Source: Buxus sempervirens (taxonomy: Eukaryota > Streptophyta > Magnoliopsida > Buxales > Buxaceae). From it: DNA of 64,000 bases. The notes under the pieces are model-generated. The model worked only from the letters and a program-made list of their open reading frames with translations, was not told the DNA's origin and searched no databases. Shown here in pieces: positions 19,701 to 31,700 of the stretch. The stretch spans positions 48,999,220 through 49,063,219 of the forward strand of contig OX387186.1 of NCBI GenBank assembly GCA_947561395.2, read 5' to 3'. The position numbers and the translations under genes are program-made. How positions within the stretch are numbered: position 1 is the first letter of the stretch; each line of letters starts with the position of its first letter.

Positions 19701-22700
19701 TGATCCAAGTTGGGAATATTTGAACTTTTATGTAACATCCATACAGGTGTCTGATGAGAGGGGGCCAAACCTGGTTTAGCACTGGTATGCATTTAAAACA
19801 CCTTGGGAGTAGTAAATTTTGAACAGGGTTCATCTAACCTCATGACAAAGAATTCCTCTACTCATCATTCTTGATTCCAAGAATTACAAATGTTATGCTT
19901 GTGATTGCTTTTTTCATCTTTGCTGTAACATAAATTACCTACAAATGGTCATTGAGCAAAATATAGAATACAAAAAATACATTTACCATCTAATGTCGGT
20001 AGCTGGATCTCAGAGGAATGATAAAATTTGGTTTTGTAGGTATTGCGAAAGTTGTCCTGAAAAAGGGCAAGACACAGCTTTTCCAGGATGGAAGTCCAAT
20101 GGTCTACAGTGGTGCAGTTGATAGAATAATCGGTAGGCCGCCACCCAAAACTGGAGATATTGTTCTAGTAGCAAATGGGACTGAGAAGCCCATCGGATGG
20201 GGCTTATACAATTCTGTATCCATGTTCTGTGTTCGGCTCATGCAGCTAGAAGAAGACGCAGCGATGTATTCTCCATTTATAATTCCTTTTTGTCTTGTCC
20301 TTCTCTTGAAACACAGAGTTCTAATTATGTTTTTAATCCATGGAATACGTTACTCGTAACTTTGTTGCAGAGATCCATCTTGTGCATTGAATATGGAGAA
20401 GCTACTTGAAACAAGAATTGAGGCAGCTGTCGGGTTACGTAAGAATGTGGGGCTGCCTTCAACCAGTACAAATGCATATCGCCTTGTCAATAGTGAAGGG
20501 GACAGGTATATCTTTTCAGATGAACTGATTGTTTTTTGGCAAATATTCATATTCATAGATAAGCTTTATTCTCATATCATATAATATATATATCATCTTG
20601 ATTACCTATCAATATATATATATATTCATATTCATAGATAAGAAATCCTTTGTTTATAACTTGGTAAATCCTGCATGAGATGGATGGTTCTTTTTGTCAA
20701 ATTCCTATGGCTTGTGTATGACTTTACATTTAGGGAAAATTAACTTTTAGTGATAATTTTTCAAAATAATTAAGATTCAGTCAACAAAGTTTTGAGTTTT
20801 AATTTTTAAGTTTTAATAACTCTTTATCAAAATAATTAATTTTTAGTGATATTTCACTGTTACCAATAAATTCTTTCAAAAATACCCTTATACAACTCAC
20901 TTTTAGGACTTGTACAAGCAATAAATTAACTTGTACAAGCCATTTTAGACATGTACAACCAATAAAATGACTTGTACAAGTCAATAAATTGGCTTGTACA
21001 ATTCAATAAAATGACTTGTACCTTGAGTGAGTGACTTGTACAAGTCATTTGGATGAGTGATGTAAGGGCATTCTTAGAATAGTTGATTTGTAATAGTAAA
21101 ATGTCACTAAAAATTAATTATTTTGATAAAGGTTTATTAAAAGTTAAAATTCAAAACTTTGCTTACTAAATCTTAATTATTTTGAAAAAGTATCATTAAA
21201 AATTAATTTTCCCTTACATTTACTTATATATTCATTATTCTTAGTATGTTAATATGCTTTATTGAAGAATAATATGCCATGTTTGGTATGATATTAGTGT
21301 AGATTTGTTCTACTGCTTGTCAATCCATGTCTAGAGTCTATAGTGTACAAGAATATCCAGTATAATACATTCTTAAGATGAGCAATCAATTAAAATATTG
21401 TTGGGACCATGAGCAGTTTGAATGTTGTAAAGCCATCTGGGAGTTGAATCTTTTGTGTGGATCTTATGGTTGTATAAAAAAAACAAGTGCACATGAAACT
21501 TTGAAAATATTTACAATTTGTATCTAAAATTTAAAAAAAAATCTACATTTCTGTGTTAGGAGTTTTTTGTGGACCTTATGTTAAGCAAATTCATTATGAG
21601 CTAAAACCTTGTCGGTTTTAGGATGATTTGGCTGCCCTTTTTATTTGCAGTTTAATTTTATTCCGCTTGCAAAATAGAATTAAATTTGTGCAGAATTCAT
21701 GTAGAAGATAAATTTTATCCTGTTTAAGAAGTTTTTAGTGTCAGATGAAAAGGAAAACTGAATCTGCTGGACACAAGTAAGGCAGCAGCTTGGAATGGTC
21801 TGAAAGAGGAATTTGTTAAGGGGTGTTTAGTCGGGATTATGGGTTTTGTACTTCTATTATAATCCAAATTCTCAAAATGTAGATTCCAATTGCTGATTTT
21901 TAGAATCCATCCTGTTTGGATACACCAGATTTTGGAATTTGATTATGCAAATTAGATTCTAGAATCTCATTTGTTTGGCACAGATTACTGAGACGGACTT
22001 TATTGCTTCTGTGATAACTTTTGCATATATAAAATGATCTAGTTGGGATAGGGACGATGATGTCACGCCAACAAGGACTCTCTCTAATATGGAGTCACAT
22101 ATTTAGTTTGGTAGTAATGAGTTAGCTGATTCATTGGCCAAGGCGGGAGCTTATAAATCTACTTTTTTTTAGGGTATGCATGTTGATGAAGATGAGGGGT
22201 TTGGGTAGTTTCTACTTATTTGAAGAAGGAATATACTGTGGCTTTGTAGTTTTTCCTTTTAGGTCATACTTGTCACACCCCGAAATCCATACACAGTGTA
22301 TGATTATACACGCGTAGGACCGAAGGTGACCCTGCTCGTAAGCGAAACCAAACTTCACACATTCCAACACAGAGACTACATTTATATAAAAATCCAAATC
22401 CAGAGTACAACGGAAATTAAAATTTTTAATATCCACATAAACCACATTCTAAAAGATGAAATAACATAATCTAATACCAATTTCACAATTTACACAACCG
22501 TATAAAAGCAACTAATATTAAATTATAAATAGTTCTCAATGTTCATAAAACGCTCTCATGAATATTTCTATGTCTCATTTTCTTCCATTTTCCCCGATTC
22601 TGATTATTTCCTGCAAAATGGAAAGGGGTGAGTTTCACAAACTCAGTAAGTAGGGCTAATTTACCCTATATGATTAAATGCACATCTCTTTATCTTAATA

Positions 22701-25700
22701 TAATTACACAAAATATATATTTATAAAGATAACCATGCTATGTTTTTCCTATGGTTTTGTTCATAACCAATAGCATACTAACTTATTTATTTTTACTAAT
22801 GTGTGAACATGCTTTTCTAATAGAAATAAGACTAAAAGAATAATTTTAAGCAAAAATACAATTTAACAATAACATAACCAGATACAAGAGATGTAACAAT
22901 AATTTGACATTTAAGAAAAATAATAATCAAGCAAGATTATGAACATGCAAGCAAAGCAAATGCAATAACATGCAAGTAAACTAGAGTATAAAAGAGTTCT
23001 ATAATTTATTCCCATCGATCATCCATTTTTAAATTAATAACAATCATAAACAATTAACATGACCTGGTTCCCTAATCAAATCTAGACGGTCTTACAGTCA
23101 AGCACGCCGCTAGAGCAATCCAACTTATGGCTAGGTTCAAACGCCCTTGGATCCCACTTTAGCAATCAGCAGGGATCAGACTTTCTCGCATTCCCATGAG
23201 TACTCGTATGGGGTTTAGGGTATTGCAACCCACGGGGCTCCTTGGTCCCCGACTCTTTTAATTTAAGGGACTCAAACCCCAGGAATTCCAACCTTCGAAG
23301 CAGTTGTAAATACCATATAGGGAACCGATCACATTAATTGCCTAGGGTAGAGTACTTGACTCACCCTTTTTCAAATCACTATGGATTAGGTAGAATATTA
23401 ACTACCTCCAAGGGGTCTATCAATCATCCAGTGGATTAATATCACGCTAGGTATACCCATGCTAAAGCATGCCAGTCCATTAAGGTCAATTATTACTAGG
23501 ACCATCTTTGTGGTTTAATCGTTCATTATTATATCATAAAATGAACATCTCATTTACACTCTTATGTATCACATTCGTGTTTTAAGAGATAGTCCATTCT
23601 TTTTTAAACTGAATAAATATACCTTGGTAAAACAAAAACACCATTCTTTAACATGATAAAGCCTTTTAAATGTCATCATTCAATGTCTAATACATCAATA
23701 AGAACACATGGAGTTTCATTCAATATAACCCCATCAACAACATGTGTGACTTACATAGTCAAAAATCCAAAATTTTAAACATAGACCTGTCAGAACCCCA
23801 ATTTTGGGGGTTTAATTTGCAAAAACAGAGAAAGGAACCTTTTGAAATAAAAGTTGGAAAACAGGGGAGGAAGTGAAAATTTAAAATTTAATTTTTAATC
23901 CCTGAACTGTTTAAAATACCAAGAAAGGAAATATACTCTTTAAATTTGCAAAAGTCTGCCCCAATTATTCCACGAACGAAAACTTGCTGTTTTCGTTCGT
24001 GGGTTGCCATTTTGCAACCCAAAATCAGTGGGAATCATCTAGAAATGATTCCCACGTTTTAGAAAAGAAGATTGAAAGAAAAATAGAAGGGGTTTTCGAA
24101 TCAGAAAGGAAAATTTTCAATTTAGAAACTCGCGATCGACCGTTTGGACAGTCGATCAAACCAGAAAATGCTATGGGGGTTCTCAATCCTTCTTCTTTCC
24201 TTAGATTTTTCCACAAGTTGAACCACAAGTTGGACCATTTCCACAAGTTGGACCATTTTTCCACAAGTTGGACCATTTCCACAAGTTGGACCATTTTTCC
24301 ACAAGTTGGACCATTTTCCACAAGTTGGACCTTTTTTCCACAAGTTGGACCATTTTTCCACAAGTTGGACCATTTCCACAAGTTGGATCATTTGTCTGCC
24401 CGGTAGAGAGAATATCACCCTTACCACCGCCCAGACCCAACCTGCTTGGTAGAGGATATGGCATGATTCCCAATCCTTACCACCACTTAGGCCCTACATC
24501 ATTTCCAATAACACTTTGAGGGTCCATCACCCTTACAGATACATCATGCATTCTTTTCATCCATAGTACTGATATTTTGATTTTATTTCACAGAGTCTGA
24601 CTAAAATAAGGCAGAAGCCCTTATCTTCTAAGGTCAAGAAAAATGAATACTGAGCAGCCAACCAACTCATCATCTTTAGAGATCCAAGAATTAAAGGAGC
24701 AGGTCGCTAGTCTGACTAAAATAATCGAGCAAATGATGCAGAATCCGAATGGGAATAATCATGCTTCCACCTCCCAACCCCCACCTCAAGGCCATGCACC
24801 TTTACCCCCTGTGCACCTTCAAGAAGCAGTGGAAGTTGAAAATGAAAAAGAGGAAGAATTGAGAAAGCAGAAAGCACTGGAGGAGAAGATTGCTCAAAGG
24901 TTCGAAGTTATTTAGGAGAAATTAAGACAAGTGAAAGGGGTGGATTCCTATAGTGCTGTGGATTTCGAAGACCTTTGTTTTTGTCCTGATCTGAAGCTTC
25001 CATATAAATTTAAGTGCCCAGATTTTGAGAAGTATGATGGAACCGGCTGTCCCTTGTCACACTTGAAATTATACTGTGGAATGATGAGTCAATATGGAAA
25101 GAATGAGAAGCTATTGGTACAACTGTTCCAAAGGTCACTGATGGGATCTGCTTTGAAATGGTTCTCAAACTTAGATCATGGGAGAATCCGGACCTGGAAA
25201 GACCTGGCTAATGCTTTCCTGACACAATACAAATTTAATTCGGAGATAGTTCCTGATCGCTATGATTTGATGAGGATGACAAAGAAGAAGGAAGAAACAG
25301 TTCGAGAATATGCTCATCGATGGAAAGAGATGGCAGCACATGTCCAACCTCCGATGTCTGAACCAGAAATGATCACAGTATTCATTTCCACGCTGGGGCA
25401 ACCTTATTACAGTCATCTAGTGGGGCAAACAGCAACAAGTTTTGCAGGGTTGATTCAGGTTGCAGATAGGATCGAGGATGGAATTCGTTCTGGAAAAATT
25501 ATTGACTACAGTGCAGGGCAAGATTCAACCTCTCAACATGGGATTATGCACAAGAAAGGGGTAAATGGATCTCAAAGATATGAAGGAAAGAAGGAAGCTG
25601 AACTTGAAGTAAACCAAATCCTGAATCAACAACCCTTCAACATTAATGTTGGGATGACCAAAGGATCAACAGAAGAAGCAGCGGCAAAACATCAAGCAAG

Positions 25701-28700
25701 GAGAAATCGAGTGTTCATTCCTCTACCATACAAGCCTTCTGAACTATTGCCAAAATTACTTAAGGGAGGGTACCTTTCACAAAAGCAGCCACATCCAAAT
25801 GCATCTCAAAGTCCATATTACAACTCTAATGTCACTTCTGATTATCACATGGGATATCCAGGGCATACAACTGATGCATGTTGGCCTTTAAAGCACACCA
25901 TACAGGATCTGATTGACAATGGCACAATTGTACTGAACAATATCCAGCCACAACCAACTCCTGTTTCTGGTATTAACCAGAACCCACTCCCCGATCACAA
26001 TATGGCAAGTACATCAGGAGGAGTAAACATGGTGTCAACTGACGATGTTGCTGACAAGATGAAGTATCCTCATGGGTCAGTTGTTTGGTGAAAAGTGGAA
26101 TAAGCTACTTTATATCCTTTTGAACTCTTTTTGTCAATATTGCTATTTCTTGAAACATTTTATTTTGAATATGGAATTTTGCCAAAATGGAGCAACACAT
26201 TGAACTCTATGGATTTATTCTGATAGCGGAGCACATTTCTCAATATCTCTATTCTGTCAAAATAAATATCTTATGGAAGTGCCTTGTAATAATGAACAAA
26301 AGGAAAAATTGAATATGAGATAGAAGAGTGTGATCTCGGCATCGAACTCAACTTTGATCTTATGATACTCGAAGGGAAGTTCGACGTCGAAATCAACCCA
26401 CCACCTGAAGTCCAACATATGGTGGATAAGCATGAAAAGGGAATTCAACCTAATATCAAGGAAACTGAAATCATTAACCTTAATACCAAGAACAGCTCCA
26501 AAAGTGGAGATCTGGATTTTCACTTTCCTCCCGACAAAGAATGGAAGTGATTGATTTCCTAAAAAGCTTATAAAGATGTTTTTGCATGATATTACCAAAA
26601 TATTTCAAGGATGGATACAGAATTCGTTGTTCATAGACTACAGCCTTGATCCAAAAAGAAAAGAAGAAGCAATGAAGTAAAAGCTCAAGCAATTCACAAT
26701 TGGTGATTGACAACTGGGGCAAAAGAAAATGATGGAGATATATGCTAATAATGGATCACTCAATAGTCTTGAGAAATATTTGTGATTTCTCCAAAATTTT
26801 CGTTGATCTGTATGTCGACAGGGCAACTATATGGGATAAAAGCAATATTACATGTTGAAGTTGAAATTCCGTCGTTGAGAATCCTTATGGAAGCAGAGCT
26901 CGATGAAGCAGAATGGGTCCAAGCCAGATATGATCAGTTAAATCTGATCGAAGAAAAGAGACTAAAGGCACTATGTCATATCAGAAGAGAATTGCAAGGG
27001 CTTACAACAAGAAGGTTAGGCCGAGGACTTTTGAACAGGAAGATCTGGTGTTAAAGAAAATGTTGCCACATCAAATGGATTTCAGAGGAAAGTTCCGACC
27101 CAATTACAAGGTCTGTATGTTGTCAAAAAGGTATTGACTGGAGGAGCTTTGATACTAGCAGATATGGATGGTGAAATACTTCCTGAACCAATCAACTCAG
27201 ATGCTATGAAAAAAATATTATGCCTAAACCAGGACAAGTTTTGAAATGACGAGAGGCCATCTTTGCTTTTTGTATTCCATAAGATGAAATAAAACCCTAG
27301 TTAGACCAGTTGAGCCTTTATAATCCTTTTATTTACCTAAATCAAGGCTTGCAATTTCACTGGGGCAATTTCAGTTTTAAAAGGGAATGTTCACACTGGG
27401 GCAAATTCGGAAATGTTCACAATGGGGCAAGTTACCAACAAAAAAAAAATTTGAAATAGAAGAAGAAAAAGGGAAATTGGGATACGGAAATGAGAGGAAA
27501 ATGGGATAAGAAAGGAAAGGGGAAATGAAGGAAAATAAGGAATTGGAAAGGAAAGTTGGTACAAAAGGAAATTCTAGTGGCCTTGCAAGCCTTGATTGGA
27601 CCCATGAATATAAGAAATTTTGAGCCTAAAAATCCCTTCTTTTCTAAACCTAAACCTTAGCCTATGTTTCGTCCTATTTGTTAAGTCATCTCCGATCAAA
27701 TCATGTCTTGGAAATGGAAAAATATTACTGATAAGATTGGTAATGAAGGAATGATAGTCCAAATGTTCAGAATGAATGTGCTAATAATCAAGTGGTAGTG
27801 TTGTGAAGAATCTTCCAAAAAAAAAAAAAAAAAAGAGAAAGAGAGAGAGAAGGAAATGAGCAAGGCAACCATTGTATGATCTCATACCGGTGATTCTTGG
27901 AATGGACGGCAATATCTGGATTCTTCCTCTGACTAAACTTGGCAATTCCATGCTTAACAGTCTTGAAGCAATATGATCTATTCTAAGGGAGAAAATGGTA
28001 TCTAGATTGAGACATATGGAGAAATTCACAAGTATTAGGATGGTTAATGATAAAGTTCCCTTAATCACAAATTCCTAATTCATGTTACTTCTTCTCATTA
28101 TTCAGATTTCTCTGTTGTTCTACATTATTAGGCTTTCATAATTTGTTTGTTAAGAATTTGAATCAAATACTGTGAAATGCCCAAATTTGTCCTTAGAAAG
28201 CAAAGGAGATCAATTTGATCATCTATAAACAGAAACAGGTACAGTGACGTTCTCAAAGGAGAAGGTGCGGAAAATACAGGAGCGGATCAAAGAAGACTTC
28301 TTCAGCAAATGCAGATTTGCAAGATGCCATATGAAGATTCACGAGTCAATCAAAGAAGTCTCCCTCAGCAAATGCAAATTTGTATGGTGTCATTTGAAGA
28401 TTCATAAGCAAGAAAGTTTTCCTCAATAAATGCAAAACAAGAAGTCCATAATGTGGATGAAGAATTCTTAAAAGGGGCTTGAAGCGAATACCAATTCTCA
28501 GTGATGTGTAAGCTCAAATAAGAATGGTGCCAAGAATAGAAGACCTCCCAGGGAGTTGAGGGAGCTGCTCAAAAGGTTCAAAGGGTGGAAGTGATGGCCC
28601 TAATGTAATTTTTTTCCCACTTTTGTAAATTTTAGGGATTTCTCTCTCCAACCCAGGCATCACTCCATTCTCTATCATACTTCCACTCTCATCTGAAAAT

Positions 28701-31700
28701 TCCTTTGAATCCAGTCAATCCCTTCTTCACATCATTTCTCATCAGAGCCAATCAAAGAGAGTCAAATCTTATAAATAAATAAAAAATTCATGTCAAGGCC
28801 TTCAAGATAATATAAGAAATTGGAAAATCAGTGAATGTCAAAATGTATTGAATTCTATTTAGATAGGTAATCCATATAAGACTTCGGCGTTGGATACCCC
28901 ATCCCAAGTGATCCATGTAAGACTTCGGCATTGGACACTTTGCAAAATAGAAAGATAAACACACTATAGACTTTGGCATTATTGATTTTATCCTTTCCCC
29001 CAAAAAAAAAAAAAAAAAAAAAACCCTCATTGATTCAACATCTTCTTATAACCCAAAATTAGGGTTCCTTTAGTCTTTGTTGTTCGTTAGTAACTAACTC
29101 CAACAAAGAGGGGCAGCTGTCAGAACCCCAATTTTGGGGGTTTAATTTGCAAAAACAGAGAAATGAACCTTTTGAAATAAAAGTTGGAAAACAGGGGAGG
29201 AAGTGAAAATTTAAAATTTAATTTTTAATCCCTGAACTGTTTAAAATACCAAGAAAGGAAATATACTCTTTAAATTTGCAAAAGTCTGCCCCAATTATTC
29301 CACGAACGAAAACTTGCTGTTTTCGTTCATGGGTTGCCATTTTGCAACCCAAAATTAGTGGGAATCATCTAGAAATGATTCCCACGTTTTAGAAAAGAAG
29401 ATTGAAAGAAAAATAGAAGGGGTTCTCGAATCAGAAAGGAAAATTTTCAATTTAGAAACTCACGATCGACCGTTTGGACAGTCGATCAAACCAGAAAATG
29501 CTATGGGGGTTCTCAATCCTTCTTCTTTCCTTCTTAGATGGTTAGGAAGTTTCCATTTAGCCCAAGCCCTCTCCCTTTCTCTAGCTGGACCGTGAACAAT
29601 CAACCGAAATCAAAGGGGATTTCTTTCGTTTCCAAAAGAGGAACTGTGGGGGTAATTTCCGAAGCTTTCCCTTTTCTCTCGATCTCGTCTGGGATCAAGG
29701 ATCTTCTATAAGACAGGAGCTTCCACCATGGTGAGGGAGGACGGAAAACCTTGGTCGATTCTTGGAGAGATTAACGGAGATCCAGCAACGAAAACCCTTG
29801 TCGCACAACTCTCTCGCCTTCTCTCTCACTCTCGATCTCTCTCCCGCTCGCCATCTCTCTGTCGCAACCCACCTGCGTCAGCCTCACACCCACTCTCTGT
29901 CTCCGTGGAGTCTTCTCTCTGTTATCATACCTCCAAAACAGAGAAGCTACAAGGCACCATCACAGGCAATCAGCAGTTCTTTCATTCTCAGGAGCCGGTC
30001 TTTGTAATCTTCTCAGCAAGCTGATCGTTGTCTTCTCCATTCATCTTTTATTCCGATCTCGGGTAAGTCGATACTTATTCCACATATCCCATGCCTGTTT
30101 AAAATCTGAATGGGAGAGAAATAGTTTCTGCATCTTCTGTTTTCAGTAAATCTGGATAACTTTTGTATTGACGTTTTGAATGGATGTATGCAAATAACAT
30201 GACTATATTGACTTTCAAATTGATTGTCATATTCTGTGTAATGCATTTAGGGTGATTGATTTTTTTTAGTTCGTTTCAGTAAGGTTTCATGATCTTCATA
30301 GATTAAATATGCTGCTGGTTGCATCGACCTAACAATTACCCTGAACAGACAGTGCCACTATTTTAAAAATAAGACGAGTCCATACAAGATTTCATAGTTA
30401 GAGTGTATGTTAATTCCTTGTTCTGTATAGTTCTGCTATTATAAAATAAATTCAGTTGTATGTGCATAGTTCCATCAGTTTCAAATTACCCATTTCGGTA
30501 ATGCTACTTCAATACTTTAAAGTTTAGGTGTCTTCTTAGAAATAAAATAAAAAAAAACTAATTAGAATCTTATACTTTAGAAAATCTGAATTTAATATTT
30601 CATTTTGTAGGAATTTAAAGTTTTAGGAATTTTGTATATATAGGATTCTAGCAAACTTAGAAATGTTGCCATGATTTGTAAATATTAGCTAATTTAGAAA
30701 CATTTAGAAGATAAAAAAATCTTTCCTTTTAGAAATCTGTAAAATTTTGGAAACAAATTCTCTTGTATAAAATCTAATAACTTTAGAAATATTTCCATAT
30801 TAGGATTTGTATATTATTAAATTTAGAAACATGTAGAAAATTAAAAATTTCCCTTTTTTTAACATTAGAAACTTTCCTTGTTAAATATTTAGAAATAATT
30901 ACCTTGTAAAATGTTAACAAACTTAGAAATTTCCTTCTTTTAGATTTTGTATATTATCAAATTTAGAAACATGTAGAAAATTAGAAATTTCCCTTTTTTT
31001 TTAACATTAGAAACTTTCCTTGTTAAATATTTAGAAATAATTACCTTGTATAAATTTTAACAAACTTAGAAATTTTCTTCTTTTAGATTTGTATATTATT
31101 AAATTTAGAAACATGTAGAAAATTAGAAATTTCCTTTTCTAGAAGATTAGAAACTTTCCTTATTAAATATTTAGAAATAATTATCTTGTATAAAATTTAA
31201 CAAACTTAGGAACTTTCCTTAGTATTTGTAAATATTTAAGATTTTGAAATTGTGAATAAATAATTTCTTTTCAGGGTGAAATCTAGATAAGGTAACTGGT
31301 TCATTGAACCAGGGGTGGTTGGGTGCCTAACACCTTCCCAACCTCTTAATTGAACCCCCTAACCCAGAAATCTGGTTAAACCAAATTCTAAACTCTCATG
31401 TGATTAATTAATTTTCTTGGTGCCCATCCACACCTGAAATTGAACCATGGATGGTGGCGACTCTATTGACCCGAACCGACCCCCACGGGCCGTGTTCTCA
31501 CAAAAAAATCCAAAATTTTAAACATAGACCTACACGTCACCTAAGATCAATGTTTTATTTAATCAATTAAACTCTTAAACAACAATTGACTTCATTCTTA
31601 GGAAAAATGTGGATAACGTCACGTGTTTATACATTATTTAATCCTCAAGACTTTCACCAAGAGCAAAGTTCAATCCAAGAAAAACGTGTAACTCTAGTCA

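Larger units (their letters stand above)
23788..31502 (+). mobile_element. Internally deleted Ty3/gypsy element, Tat-like lineage
   Basis: Two LTR-type segments start with the same tgtcagaaccccaatttt sequence (23788 and 29118). Between them are gag, fragments of the protease-RT linker and RT start, and the integrase C terminus, in the right order and strand, then a polypurine tract (aaagaggggcagc) just before the second LTR. Most of RT, RNase H and integrase is missing, so the element cannot move on its own. The 5' LTR is truncated compared with the 3' LTR. It lies inside intron 3 of the methyltransferase gene in sense orientation. Confidence 0.8.

Noticed and set aside
24025-24519. Overlapping frames on both strands rich in HKLDHFST or [10 protein letters not shown]
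   Set aside because: By-products of the 17-19-bp tandem array; the real gag starts at 24643.
29728-30024. 98-aa Ser/Arg-rich frame in the 3' LTR
   Set aside because: Low-complexity ctctct sequence; no domain and no counterpart in known elements.
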